DNA of 64,000 bases from Pseudomonadota bacterium (GCA_023954855.1 JAGSGY010000002.1:124001-188000); one strand, 5' to 3'. Positions 8,671 through 16,663 are shown, numbered from the stretch's first letter. Notes: generated by a model not told the origin, from the letters alone. Numbers and translations are program-made.

Positions 8671-9072
8671 GTGCGCTTCTCGGCGGAACGGCTTCTCTCA
8701 CCGAAGCCCGAGATAGTGCTCGCACTTCTGCACGACGTCGGCGCCTGGGGCTTTCTTCCGGGTTCCGACGAGGTACGCGCGAGCGACGCCGGAGGCGAGG
8801 TGCAGCTCGTGCTCCGTGGACCACGCCCCCTGACGGTGCGACTCGAGGTGCAGCGAACCGACGACGGCCTGCGCGCGTCCCTCATCGAGGGTGACCTGAA
8901 AAACCTTCGCGCGCGGTGCACCGTGGTGCCGGAAGGCGAGGGGAGTCGCGTCGCGCTCTCGCTCGAGCTCCAGTCCTTGCTACCGGTGCCGGGTTGCCTT
9001 GTAGCGGAGCTCGACGAGCACGTGCTCGGGCGTTGGCTAGACGGCCTGGCTGCCGGACTCGGCGACGCCTAG
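8671..9072 (+). CDS. SRPBCC (START-like) family protein
   Basis: A 133-residue protein read from the GTG at 8671, two bases after the RecG-like stop; longer versions would overlap that gene heavily and add an unrelated Ser/Pro-rich head. The pattern is that of the polyketide cyclase/CoQ-binding SRPBCC fold: an N-terminal strand with a PKPEIVLALLHDVGAWGFLPG helix-loop, alternating beta strands (VQLVLRG, LTVRLEV, LRASLIEGDLKNLRARC), and a long C-terminal amphipathic helix after LLPVPGCLV. Such proteins bind small hydrophobic ligands, but no ligand can be named. The adjacency suggests co-transcription with greA and the RecG-like gene. Its stop shares a CTAG palindrome with the stop of the convergent hydrolase gene. 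Confidence 0.75.
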   Translation: MRFSAERLLSPKPEIVLALLHDVGAWGFLPGSDEVRASDAGGEVQLVLRGPRPLTVRLEVQRTDDGLRASLIEGDLKNLRARCTVVPEGEGSRVALSLELQSLLPVPGCLVAELDEHVLGRWLDGLAAGLGDA

Positions 9073-9974
9073 CGGGCTGCGAGCGGCTCTGCTTCGGCGA
9101 GCAGGCCGTTCCGGGCGAGGAAGCGTTCGACGCGGCGATTGATCGTGTCGGGGTACTCGACGATGGCAGCGTGCGAGCCTTCCGCGAGAATGAACAGCTC
9201 TGAGAACGGCAGTAGCTCTGCCATCTTCTCGCTTCGGTGAAGCGGCGTAAACAGGTCGTTCTCGCCTGCGATGACCAACGTGGGCGCATCGCAGGTGGGG
9301 AGGAAGTCCGTAAGGTCGTGGTCCGCCATGAGCTCGCACATGCGCAGGAACACATGGGGGTCGAGGTGAACCATGTGGTCGAGGTAGTTCTCGAGGTCCC
9401 GACGCTGGCAGTAGTACTTGTCGACCAAGCCGGTTCCGCGTCCGACGGCGAACGAGAGCGGCGACGCGTAGATCGGACGCATCATCCGGGCCGTGTTGCG
9501 GCCTCCAATCTTCGCCACCGCGTTCAGGATTGAGAACGCCCGCCGGGAGTAGGGGCTGTCCATGAAGCTGTCGAGTGGGCGCGAGAAGGTGCCGAACATG
9601 GGGACGAGAGCGGCCACGCGCGCGGGCTGCTGCTTTGCGAACTCGAGGATGACCTGACAGCCCATCGAGTGGCCCATCAGGATCGCCGGTTCGCTGACAC
9701 CCGCCGTGTCGAGCACTAGCGCGAGGTCGCGCGCGTTTTGTTCCACGGAGAGGTCCGAGCCGCGAACGTCGGCCGGCGTTCCGGACAGTCCGTGTCCGCG
9801 GTAGTCCCAGACAATGACCCGAAAGTTCTTTCGGAAGTGGCGGACGACGTACTTGAAGAAGAAGGTCGAGACGCCCACGCCGTTGCAGCAGACGATCGGT
9901 GGCCCCTCGCCCACAGAGCGCCAGTAGAGCCCGAGTCCGTCGTCTGTTTGTGCGAAGCCGCTCTGGATCGTCAT
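9069..9974 (-). CDS. Alpha/beta-hydrolase
   Basis: A 301-residue alpha/beta-hydrolase. I chose the ATG at 9972-9974 (MTIQSGFAQ) because the upstream extension is Arg/Pro-rich and does not look like protein of this family. The nucleophile elbow is GHSMG, the acid is probably the Asp in AGENDLFTP, and the His is in EGSHAAIVEYPD; an oxyanion-type CCNGVGV loop takes the place of HG near residue 35. The WDYRGHGLSG segment is typical of esterase/haloperoxidase-like members. No signal peptide is visible, so it is probably cytoplasmic. It is the last gene of a four-gene minus-strand group with membrane proteins. Substrate unknown. Confidence 0.85.
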   Translation of the reverse strand: MTIQSGFAQTDDGLGLYWRSVGEGPPIVCCNGVGVSTFFFKYVVRHFRKNFRVIVWDYRGHGLSGTPADVRGSDLSVEQNARDLALVLDTAGVSEPAILMGHSMGCQVILEFAKQQPARVAALVPMFGTFSRPLDSFMDSPYSRRAFSILNAVAKIGGRNTARMMRPIYASPLSFAVGRGTGLVDKYYCQRRDLENYLDHMVHLDPHVFLRMCELMADHDLTDFLPTCDAPTLVIAGENDLFTPLHRSEKMAELLPFSELFILAEGSHAAIVEYPDTINRRVERFLARNGLLAEAEPLAAR

Positions 9975-10005
9975 GGACCGTCCCCGGGGTGTCTCACGTC
10001 GTCTA

Positions 10006-10788
10006 TCACGCCTCGGCAGGATTCTCGAAGATGGCCTGGTGCAGGCGTACCTTGAGCGACAGCCCAAACATGGGTCCGACAATCGGCACGTAGGCTGCGA
10101 CCATGCTGAGCAGGAACGCGACCACGGTCAGCACGCCGACTCCGCCTTTGTCTTCCCAGACGCGGCCAGCCGACGTCTTCATCGCCTCGATGGGGCTCTT
10201 GCCGCTGAGGGCGACCAACGAAGGCGCCCAGTAGAAGAGCCAGGCGGTGACCATGGCACCGATGTACAGCGCCAGGATGCCCAGCATCGACGACGCGACG
10301 AGAAGCAAGCCCACACCAATGATCTTCGGCAGGTCCTGGAACATCGTCGAGAACGCCGAGCCGAAACCGAGCTTGCCTTCGCCGCGATGGTGGTCTCGAA
10401 TGGCCCGCTCGAGGCTGGCTTGAATGGGCATCATGATCGAGACCAGCACAGCCATGAAGCCGAAGATGCTGATAAAGATGCCACCGAACATGATGATCAT
10501 CGCGAGAATGGGACCGGCGTCGCCGCCCACCGCGGTTCCGACTGCGATTCCGCCGAACATGAAGGCGGCCATGCCCCCGTAGAGCACGAAGATCGCGCCG
10601 AAGACGAGGACCATCGTCACGATGAAGAAGCCGAGGCCCGCGAGCGCGTAGTCGGCGATGTTCTCGGTGAAGTCCTCGAGGGTCTCGTTGAAGACGGTTC
10701 CGATCTCGGGGAGCTCACCCGGGGCAAGGGGGGCCTTTTCGAGGGCGGCAGGCTCCTCTCCGGGTGCCTGAAATGCGTCGTCACTCAT
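10006..10788 (-). CDS. Integral membrane protein of unknown function
   Basis: A 260-residue protein starting MSDDAFQ at 10788, coupled by ATGA overlap to the upstream DUF2752 gene. An acidic/proline-rich N-terminal tail of about 45 residues is followed by roughly six hydrophobic segments, including GLGFFIVTMVLVFGAIFVLYGG and IIGVGLLLVASSMLGILALYIGA. A short loop SGKSPIEAMKTSAGRVWEDKGG resembles the cytoplasmic amphipathic segment of glycerophosphodiester-phosphodiesterase-type membrane domains and other DUF975-like proteins with a SPxxAM.xS motif. No catalytic residues are evident. The job is unknown; its operon partners are a small membrane protein, a DUF2752 protein and a hydrolase. Confidence 0.8.
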   Translation of the reverse strand: MSDDAFQAPGEEPAALEKAPLAPGELPEIGTVFNETLEDFTENIADYALAGLGFFIVTMVLVFGAIFVLYGGMAAFMFGGIAVGTAVGGDAGPILAMIIMFGGIFISIFGFMAVLVSIMMPIQASLERAIRDHHRGEGKLGFGSAFSTMFQDLPKIIGVGLLLVASSMLGILALYIGAMVTAWLFYWAPSLVALSGKSPIEAMKTSAGRVWEDKGGVGVLTVVAFLLSMVAAYVPIVGPMFGLSLKVRLHQAIFENPAEA

Positions 10789-11153
10789 CCAACCTCCGAG
10801 GGTGGCGATGTGTCCTTGTGGGCAAGGAGCTGGGTGGCGTGGTGTACACGTCGGGCCGCGGCGATCGAAGCGATGAGTGCAGCCCAGGTCGCACCGTACA
10901 ACGGGAGGCCGGCACGGTTGTAGCTCCACGCATCAACAAGTCGCCCGCGGGGGATGGCGGTGAAGCTGCGAGTCAGCCCGCAGGTGTTGCAGGGGAGGCC
11001 TGCCTGCTTGCGTGGGCAAGCGGGGGTGAGCGCCACACGGCCTTGCTCGATCGCCTCTGGGCTGACGGCAATACTGGTGGCGACCACCGCGGCGAGCGGC
11101 GTGGCGATGAGCAACAGCACGGTGGTGAGGTACACCCCGATCAGTCGGCTCAA
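10785..11153 (-). CDS. DUF2752 family small membrane protein
   Basis: I place the start at the TTG at 11151-11153, which overlaps the stop of the upstream gene (TTGA), giving 122 residues; longer in-frame versions are Arg/His-rich shadow sequence. The protein opens with a membrane segment (SRLIGVYLTTVLLLIATPLAAVV). It then carries the DUF2752 signature: a Cys-Pro near mid-protein and the LPCNTCGLTRSF motif, where family members have a CPxCGxTR pattern. A second hydrophobic stretch follows (YGATWAALIASIAAA). The stop overlaps the next gene by ATGA. Function of the family is unknown. The non-ATG start is inferred from overlap geometry and motif position and could be wrong by a few residues. Confidence 0.7.
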   Translation of the reverse strand: MSRLIGVYLTTVLLLIATPLAAVVATSIAVSPEAIEQGRVALTPACPRKQAGLPCNTCGLTRSFTAIPRGRLVDAWSYNRAGLPLYGATWAALIASIAAARRVHHATQLLAHKDTSPPSEVG

Positions 11154-11509
11154 AACAGCTGTGCGACCAGTGACAAGAACAGCGTGACGATGGTGGGGCC
11201 ACAGGCGAAGGCGATGGCGATGAGGTCGAGAATGAGGGCGCCTGCCGCCATGCCTGCGCCCATCTTGGCCTTGCCGGCCTGTTCCTCGGAGATCTCTTCG
11301 TTGCGCGCAGTGACGACGCCAAAGCCGAGTGCACCGACGCTCAGGAGCATTGACAGCGAGGCGACGACAGCGGCGGCCATTCCGATGAGGCCGCAGCAAA
11401 AGGACAGAAGCCCGCCGAAGGCCGAGAGGAGAAGGGCGACGGCCGCTACGCCTAGTGCGCCGGCACCGACCATCTGGGCCGTTGAACCGGCGGTGTTCTC
11501 CTCTTCCAT
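11150..11509 (-). CDS. Small four-helix membrane protein
   Basis: A 119-residue protein from the ATG at 11507-11509 (MEEENTAG), which has a GGGGG run just upstream; an ATG nine codons earlier is possible. After a short acidic head there are hydrophobic segments around AGALGVAAVALLLSAFGGLLSFCCGLIG, MAAAVVASLSMLLSVGALGFGVV and AGALILDLIAIAFACGPTIVTLFLSLV, separated by a charged loop ARNEEISEEQAGKAKMG. The overall look is of a DUF4190-like small membrane protein. It is the first gene of the four-gene minus-strand group and lies just beyond the tRNA terminator, so it needs its own promoter in the roughly 40-base gap or within the terminator. I do not recognise a function. Confidence 0.65.
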   Translation of the reverse strand: MEEENTAGSTAQMVGAGALGVAAVALLLSAFGGLLSFCCGLIGMAAAVVASLSMLLSVGALGFGVVTARNEEISEEQAGKAKMGAGMAAGALILDLIAIAFACGPTIVTLFLSLVAQLF

Positions 11510-11547
11510 GTCGCCCCCAAGACGTTCACGGACCATACACCAGGCAC

Positions 11548-11584
11548 AAAAAAACGGCCCCTCGGAGTTGCCGAAGAGCCGTTT
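11548..11584 (-). terminator. Rho-independent terminator after tRNA-Ala
   Basis: Read on the minus strand, the arm AAACGGC and its complement GCCGTTT enclose a further paired segment CTTCGG/CCGAGG with a CAACT loop, giving a nearly continuous stem of about 14 pairs with G-T wobbles. The 3' arm runs into seven T residues. It begins six bases past the CCA end of the tRNA, so it ends that transcript and separates it from the membrane-protein operon. Confidence 0.9.
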
Positions 11585-11589
11585 CTAGA

Positions 11590-11665
11590 TGGTGGAGAAT
11601 AGGGGATTCGAACCCCTGACCTCAGCAATGCGAATGCTGCGCTCTCCCAACTGAGCTAATCCCCC
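11590..11665 (-). tRNA. tRNA-Ala (anticodon CGC)
   Basis: A 76-base cloverleaf with the 3' CCA encoded. The acceptor stem GGGGGAT pairs with ATTCTCC and contains the G3-U70 wobble that marks alanine tRNAs. The D arm is GCTCAGTTGGGAGAGC. The anticodon arm is CAGCA-TTCGCAT-TGCTG with anticodon CGC, reading GCG. The T arm is AGGGGTTCGAATCCCCT. GCG is a favoured alanine codon in GC-rich genomes. A strong terminator follows immediately and a possible promoter lies just upstream. Confidence 0.97.
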
Positions 11666-11674
11666 AGCCCGCGC

Positions 11675-11702
11675 GATGTAACACCATGCACGGATCGGGC
11701 AA
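11675..11702 (-). promoter_or_regulatory. Possible promoter of tRNA-Ala
   Basis: On the minus strand TTGCCC is followed after 16 bases by TACATC, placing a start only a few bases before the tRNA 5' end, which is the usual geometry for tRNA genes. The -10 match is weak, so this is tentative. Confidence 0.4.
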
Positions 11703-11708
11703 GGGCGA

Positions 11709-12530
11709 TCAGTCGAGTCCCCGAGCCTCGAGGTCGGCTTCATCGAGGCCCAGGAAGTGGCCGACCTCGTGGAGCACCGTAATCTGCAGTTCCTCGATGA
11801 GGCGGTCCCGATCGAGCGCGATCCGCTCAAGATTGCGTCTGAACAGCACGATGGTGGCGGGCAGCTGTACGAAGGGGCTGTCGCTCGACCGCTCGGTCAG
11901 CGAGGTGCCCGAGAAGTACCCGAGCAATTCGGCCGGCGAGACAGGAGGCTCGAAAGACCCGCAGGTCTCGGCGTCAGGCAGCTCATCGAGGATGATCGCG
12001 ACATTCTCGAGGTAGGAGCGAATCGAGGGGTGCACGGCTTGAAGCGCCTGCAGAACCGTGGCTTCGACGAGTGCATCGTCCATGGGGATGGGCGGAGGGT
12101 AGCCCTCGGGGTCGAGGCGATAGGCTTTGCGATAGTCCCGGGCGGCACCGGCATCGTCGCCGCGTCGCTCACGGAGCAGCGCACGACAGTAGTAGCCTTC
12201 GGGTTGCTCTGGGTCGGCCCGTATCGAGCGAAGCACGGCGCGTCGGGCCTCTTCAAAGCGGAGCTGGTCATAGAGCACCACTGCAAGGCCACTCCAGGAC
12301 GGTGAGTGGCTGGCCTCGATGCGCAGAACGGTGCGGTAGTGCTGCTCGGCTTCCCCGTACTCCCGCAGATCGCGAAAGGCGTCCGCGGTCAGGAAGTGCG
12401 CGCTAGGATTCTCGGGGTCGACCTGCAGGACGACCGAACAGAGGCCAAGCGCTTGTTCTGGGTCTCCGCGCTCAAGCGCCATCTCGGCAGCATCGAGATG
12501 CTGCTCAAGCGTGGCTTCGGGCGAGGTCAT
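11709..12530 (-). CDS. TPR protein fused to a zincin-type metallopeptidase domain
   Basis: A 273-residue protein without a signal peptide. Residues 1 to about 145 form four tetratricopeptide-like helix pairs (LDAAEMALERGDPEQAL, AHFLTADAFRDLREYGEAEQHY, LAVVLYDQLRFEEARRAV, YYCRALLRERRGDDAGAARDY). The C-terminal half resembles the PF06262 putative metallopeptidase (minimal zincin) family and ends with the zinc-binding helix HEVGH at 254-258 followed by FLGLDEADL, the usual HExxHxxGxxE/D ending of that family. Its start overlaps the stop of the J-like membrane protein by ATGA, so the two are translationally coupled and share a promoter. The TPR part could present a substrate or partner from the upstream chaperone-like proteins; that is inference. 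Confidence 0.85.
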   Translation of the reverse strand: MTSPEATLEQHLDAAEMALERGDPEQALGLCSVVLQVDPENPSAHFLTADAFRDLREYGEAEQHYRTVLRIEASHSPSWSGLAVVLYDQLRFEEARRAVLRSIRADPEQPEGYYCRALLRERRGDDAGAARDYRKAYRLDPEGYPPPIPMDDALVEATVLQALQAVHPSIRSYLENVAIILDELPDAETCGSFEPPVSPAELLGYFSGTSLTERSSDSPFVQLPATIVLFRRNLERIALDRDRLIEELQITVLHEVGHFLGLDEADLEARGLD

Positions 12531-14230
12531 AGCGTGACTTTGTAGTCGTAGCGGACCGTCGCGTAGTCGCCCTCTTCGAGCGGGTGTACGTAAACGGCCG
12601 CGGCCTGTCGGGTCAGGCAGGTGCGCACGCGGGGATTCGAGATCCCGTCTCCGTCCATCTCGACGCCCTGGGCGCGTCCGCTCTGGCGGATGTGGATACG
12701 CACGGTGCCGCTCAGTGTCTTGCCGGGCTCGGCAACGGCTCCAATACAGTCGTCCATCGACTTACTGCGTGGCTTCATCACGCGCTGTACGACGTCTTGC
12801 TCGAGGGTGCCCTGAATCATGTCGCCGGAGGGACGGAAGTCCATGGGCTCGGTCAGTTCGAGGACCACCGGCACTTCGAGGGGCTGATCCGGAGGGATTT
12901 CGATGTCGCGTTCGTAGGTGCGGAAGTTCCGCTGCGAGACGCGCAGTTTCGCCCGCCCAGATGGCGGATTCGGCACGAACACCGCACTGCCGTCTCCCAT
13001 CGACACGCCGTTGAGCAGGACGTCATCGGCTGACGGGTCGATCTGAATGGTCAGACCCGGCGGGCCGCCAGACTTGATGGTCGTCATGGAGCCCACAGCG
13101 AGGGCGACGGCGACTGTAACTAGCGTAAGGACGGCAATGCCCACCGTGAGCGGGGAGAAGCGACGCCGGTGGGCTTCGTACACGATCTGAGCGCGATCAC
13201 CGCGCTCGGTAACGATGTGAATCGCCGCGGTGGCCTCGGCCTCTTCGAACTCGGGGAGCAGGGTGACCTTGAGCACCTGCTCTTGATTCGTGGCAATCAG
13301 GTGGGCTGGCTCGACCTTGAGCCACTGCGGGGCCGTGCTGGTCACGAAGCCACTCATCGGGATCGCGGTACGCAGACGGATCTGGTCGGCGACAGGCCCC
13401 TTGCCAACGCCGAAGTCGCGCACCGGCTCGCCGAAGATCTCGAGACGAGGGCCGACACCCGCTGCCTGCGGGCCGCCTTGACGCTGGCGAACGGGCGGAG
13501 CGGTGGGCGCGTGCTTCGGCGCAGGTCCAGTGTGGCGAGCCGCTGCTGGCGGCGCCGTGGCGCCGGTGGAAATGTCGTAGGCCTCACGCGTTCGGGGGTC
13601 GCCAAGCACCCGCCAAGCCTGGTCAGCTGCCTCCATCATTGTCCGGGCGGCAGCGGGCTCTGGGGTGGCCTTCGCGTCGCGATACGCTTCGCGGTAGGCG
13701 TCGTAGATGATGTCGCGCGGCGCCTCTTGTCGCACACCGAGCACCGCGTAGTGATTAGAGTCCTTCTCGGCGTCGGAGAGCTCGGGAAGGGGTGCTGCAA
13801 CCCCCAGCTCGGTGCTCAGGCGGTCGAGTGCCTCCTGAAAGGTCTGCTCGCTGATGCCGAGTTCGGTCGCCTGGTGGGAGAGGAAGCTCACCTGCTCCTG
13901 ATTGAGTCGTCCGCCCTTCAGCACACCCTTGATGGTCATCTCGAGGACTGGGAGGTGCTCGGATTCCTGCCGACGTCGCACATCGTCGAGGTAGGCCAGG
14001 GGCTGAGTGAGGACGGTATCCAGCGCGCCGAAGTTCTTGATGAGGAACAGGGCCTGCGTCTTGTACTTGGGGTTGCTCTGCATCCCCTGCATATACTTCC
14101 GCTTCTCGCGAAGCTTGGCACGCACTTCATCGCTCGTGGCTGACTCTTCGAGTCCCAAGTACTCAAAGAGGTTGCCGGCTCCAACGAGCCCAGCAAACTT
14201 GTGAGCCAGCTCCAGGTTCTTCTTGCTCAT
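12527..14230 (-). CDS. Membrane protein: two HPD-less J-like domains, PEGA-like and AgmX/PglI-type domains
   Basis: A 567-residue protein from the ATG at 14228-14230, supported by an AGGAG site. A J-like helix bundle at about 19-88 (NLFEYLGLEESATSDEV...) and a clearer J-like domain at about 159-220 (HYAVLGVRQEAPRDIIYDAY ... AWRVLGDPRTREAYD) both lack the catalytic HPD; the second has RDAKA at that place. An Ala/Pro linker, a beta-sandwich-like domain (262-355), one membrane helix (359-384), a PEGA-like repeat (393-460, DDVLLNGVSMGDG) and an AgmX/PglI-like end (470-567, with two Cys and RIHIRQSGRAQGVEM) follow. The J-like part should be cytoplasmic and the rest periplasmic. It overlaps the TPR-peptidase start. 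Hsp70 relatives lie immediately upstream, so a scaffold or receptor role is plausible, but stimulation of ATP hydrolysis is doubtful without HPD. Confidence 0.82.
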   Translation of the reverse strand: MSKKNLELAHKFAGLVGAGNLFEYLGLEESATSDEVRAKLREKRKYMQGMQSNPKYKTQALFLIKNFGALDTVLTQPLAYLDDVRRRQESEHLPVLEMTIKGVLKGGRLNQEQVSFLSHQATELGISEQTFQEALDRLSTELGVAAPLPELSDAEKDSNHYAVLGVRQEAPRDIIYDAYREAYRDAKATPEPAAARTMMEAADQAWRVLGDPRTREAYDISTGATAPPAAARHTGPAPKHAPTAPPVRQRQGGPQAAGVGPRLEIFGEPVRDFGVGKGPVADQIRLRTAIPMSGFVTSTAPQWLKVEPAHLIATNQEQVLKVTLLPEFEEAEATAAIHIVTERGDRAQIVYEAHRRRFSPLTVGIAVLTLVTVAVALAVGSMTTIKSGGPPGLTIQIDPSADDVLLNGVSMGDGSAVFVPNPPSGRAKLRVSQRNFRTYERDIEIPPDQPLEVPVVLELTEPMDFRPSGDMIQGTLEQDVVQRVMKPRSKSMDDCIGAVAEPGKTLSGTVRIHIRQSGRAQGVEMDGDGISNPRVRTCLTRQAAAVYVHPLEEGDYATVRYDYKVTL

Positions 14231-14252
14231 CCGGCTCCTGCGAGGCCTTCGG

Positions 14253-14281
14253 GTTGTACCCTTGCCAGCCCGCCGGGTCAA
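14253..14281 (-). promoter_or_regulatory. Sigma-70-type promoter for the J-like/peptidase pair
   Basis: On the minus strand TTGACC, a 17-base spacer, then TACAAC. The predicted start lies about 16 bases before the ATG at 14230, leaving room for the AGGAG site at 14235-14239. This separates the pair from the upstream Hsp70 operon. Confidence 0.7.
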
Positions 14282-14409
14282 CGCCAGGCGAGCGCGTCAC
14301 CGAAAAGAGCACGAGATCCCGCTGCACAGGCGGAGTTCGGGCTACCACGCAGTGAGAGTGGGGACTGACGAGTATGCCTTAGGGTGGAGCCGCAGACGCC
14401 GTATTGGGG

Positions 14410-16122
14410 CTAATCGACCGCCATGCGGCGGTTGTGATCGCGTGCCGAGCTGACCTGGTCGCTGGTCATGCCACCCTGGAACTGGATCTGTGCCTCTTTC
14501 TCTTTGCCTGTCTCGACGTCAATGACGCGGACCTGGAGAATCTGGTCGACGCCATAGCTGTAGATCACTTCGATCGGCGTTCCGCGAGGGCGCGGGGGCA
14601 AGCCCGTAAGCTCGACCTTGCCGATGACCGTGACTTCGTCGCGGCGGCTTCCGACGCCTTCGGTGACTTCGACACGGACTGCCGTCATGTTCTCGTAGGC
14701 ATACGCGAAGCGTCCCTTGTAGCGGTGCGGGACGCGGGTGCCAGCGGGAATGAGCTCCACGACACGCTCTTCGCGGTTGCGGTCGAGCACGACGATGCCG
14801 AGAGGGTGGGTCGTCGCATCTTCGATGGTGACGCCCGGGAGGCCGTACTGTTCGGGCTCGGGGGCCGCTGCGCCGCCGCCGGCGACTCGTGAGCCACCGT
14901 AGGCCAAGCCAATCGCCGCGGCCTTTGGACGGCCCGAGTCGGCCACGGGCTCCGGAGCCTTGACGGGGGCGGGGGCCTTGCGCTCGGCGCGCTTGACTTC
15001 CTTCGCTCGACTCACCATCTGCTGGCGCTGTGCGAGCAGGGCGGGGTGGTTCGGGCGATGGCGGAAGACGCCAGCGAGAGCGGCGCCGAGCGAGACGCAC
15101 TCATCGGGGTTGACGCCCTCGGCGGCCGGCTTGCCAGCCAGTCCCTCGAGCAGGTCGCGAATCATCGGCATGCGGGTGGAGCCGCCGACGAGCAACACGT
15201 CGTCGAGGTCTTCCCAGCGCAGCCGCGCCTTCTCGAGAACGATGTTCGCAGTGTCCTCGCACTGATCGACGAGGTCCTGAGTCAGCTCTACGAACTGGTC
15301 CCGCGTGACCGGAACGACCATTCGCTGTCCGCGGTAGTTCACCGGGATGACGGCGCGCTCTTTGCTCGAGAGGCTGATCTTGGCATTCAGGCAGCGCTCG
15401 TAGAGCTCCTGGTAGGGGGCGGCGTCGTCGCGCGGGTCGAGCTGGAACTTCTCGTAGAACTGCTCGGCGACGTGATTGAGGAGCCGGTCGTCCCAGTCCT
15501 TGCCGCCGAGCTCGGCGTTTCCATCCGACGAGATCGTGGTCAGGCGCGTGCCTCTGATCTCCATGACTGTGACGTCGAAGGTGCCGCCACCAAGGTCGAA
15601 GACGAGCAGCTTGCGCTTGCCGCCGATGCGGTCAAGGCCGTAGGCGATGGCAGCAGCGGTGGGCTCGTTGATGATCGAGAGCACATTGAGCCCAGCGATT
15701 TGGCCAGCCTCGGCCGTCGCGCCTCTCTGTGCGGAGTTGAAGTAGGCAGGGACCGTGACGACGGCGTCCTTCACTTCAAAGCCGAGCAGTTCCTCGGCGT
15801 CCTCTTTCAGCTTGCGCAGGATCAGTGCGCTGATTTCCTGCGGGGTGTAGTCGCGACCGAAGAAGTCGAGGGTGAAGTGCTCTTCTCCCATGTGGCGCTT
15901 GATGAACCGCACAACGTTGTGCGGGTCGATCACCACCATCTTCACGGCCTCTTCGCCGACGATGCACGCATCCTCGTCGTAGAAATGCACGACTGAGGGC
16001 GTGGTCTGATAGCCCTCTGCATTGGTGACGATCTCGGGCTTTCCGTATCGGTTGACGTGGGCCATTGCGGAAAACGTCGTACCGAGGTCGATCCCGAGGA
16101 CGATTTCGTCGTCCTGCGCCAT
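14410..16122 (-). CDS. Hsp70-family protein lacking the lid domain
   Basis: A 570-residue Hsp70 relative. The nucleotide-binding domain (about 1-355) keeps phosphate-1 (GIDLGTTFSAM), the YFNSAQRGAT segment, INEPTAAAIAYGL, phosphate-2 (FDLGGGTFDV) and the adenosine motif (LLVGGSTRMPM), so ATP binding and hydrolysis are likely. The usual short hydrophobic interdomain linker is replaced by a long basic, Ala/Pro-rich linker (about 356-425). A substrate-binding beta domain follows (about 430-560, TTHPLGIVV ... VELTGLPPRPRG). The alpha-helical lid and EEVD-like tail of true DnaK are absent. It is the last gene of a three-gene operon after the Hsp70-VWA and GrpE-like genes. It is not the housekeeping DnaK, because linker and lid differ; client specificity is unknown. 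Confidence 0.9.
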   Translation of the reverse strand: MAQDDEIVLGIDLGTTFSAMAHVNRYGKPEIVTNAEGYQTTPSVVHFYDEDACIVGEEAVKMVVIDPHNVVRFIKRHMGEEHFTLDFFGRDYTPQEISALILRKLKEDAEELLGFEVKDAVVTVPAYFNSAQRGATAEAGQIAGLNVLSIINEPTAAAIAYGLDRIGGKRKLLVFDLGGGTFDVTVMEIRGTRLTTISSDGNAELGGKDWDDRLLNHVAEQFYEKFQLDPRDDAAPYQELYERCLNAKISLSSKERAVIPVNYRGQRMVVPVTRDQFVELTQDLVDQCEDTANIVLEKARLRWEDLDDVLLVGGSTRMPMIRDLLEGLAGKPAAEGVNPDECVSLGAALAGVFRHRPNHPALLAQRQQMVSRAKEVKRAERKAPAPVKAPEPVADSGRPKAAAIGLAYGGSRVAGGGAAAPEPEQYGLPGVTIEDATTHPLGIVVLDRNREERVVELIPAGTRVPHRYKGRFAYAYENMTAVRVEVTEGVGSRRDEVTVIGKVELTGLPPRPRGTPIEVIYSYGVDQILQVRVIDVETGKEKEAQIQFQGGMTSDQVSSARDHNRRMAVD

Positions 16123-16158
16123 GTCTTCTCCGAGGGGGAAGGGGAGTCGAGCGGATAG

Positions 16159-16650
16159 CTAGCTGCGGCGGCCGCCGCCGGTCTTTCGGGAAATGATGAC
16201 CTCTTCCGCACGCAGAATACGTCCTGCGCGGGTGAAGCCTCGCTTGAGCACCTGCTTGATCTTGTAGTCCTCATCCTCGTTGTCGGTGGGCTCGACCTTG
16301 ACGGCCTTATGGAGCTTGCGATCGAACGTGTCGAGGGCTTCCGCGGGGTTGACGTCGCGGCGGTACAGGATCTCGAGGAACTCGTCGATCAGGTACTGGA
16401 AAGAGTCAGCAATCACGTCTGGAGACATGTCCTGTTTGACCATGCTCTCCTGAAACCAGTTCAGGCTGTCGTAGAACAACAGCAGGTCGAGAAGCAGGGG
16501 CTTCTGCGCCTGGAACAGGAAGTCGTCCTTGTACTGACGCAGCTCTTCGTAGAGCTGGTCAAAGGCCTTCTCTTTGGTCTGGTCTGCTTGGAGGCGGTCG
16601 GCCACCATGCGCTGAATGTCGCCAACTTGAGTCGCGAGATCGTCTGCCAT
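16159..16650 (-). CDS. GrpE-like nucleotide exchange factor
   Basis: A 163-residue protein with a mostly helical, charged N-terminal half (coiled-coil-like, QLYEELRQYKDDFLFQ...) and a C-terminal segment DEDYKIKQVLKRGFTRAGRILRAEEVIISRK. That segment matches the GrpE beta domain, where a GY.L..RVLRPA.V.V pattern contacts Hsp70. It is shorter than many GrpE proteins, with only a short tail after the beta domain. It sits between two Hsp70-family genes (14 bases after the Hsp70-VWA stop, 36 bases before the lidless Hsp70), so it is likely a dedicated ADP/ATP exchange factor for one or both. General similarity is low, so the housekeeping grpE is probably elsewhere. Confidence 0.82.
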   Translation of the reverse strand: MADDLATQVGDIQRMVADRLQADQTKEKAFDQLYEELRQYKDDFLFQAQKPLLLDLLLFYDSLNWFQESMVKQDMSPDVIADSFQYLIDEFLEILYRRDVNPAEALDTFDRKLHKAVKVEPTDNEDEDYKIKQVLKRGFTRAGRILRAEEVIISRKTGGGRRS

Positions 16651-16663
16651 GTGGGCTCCTTAC

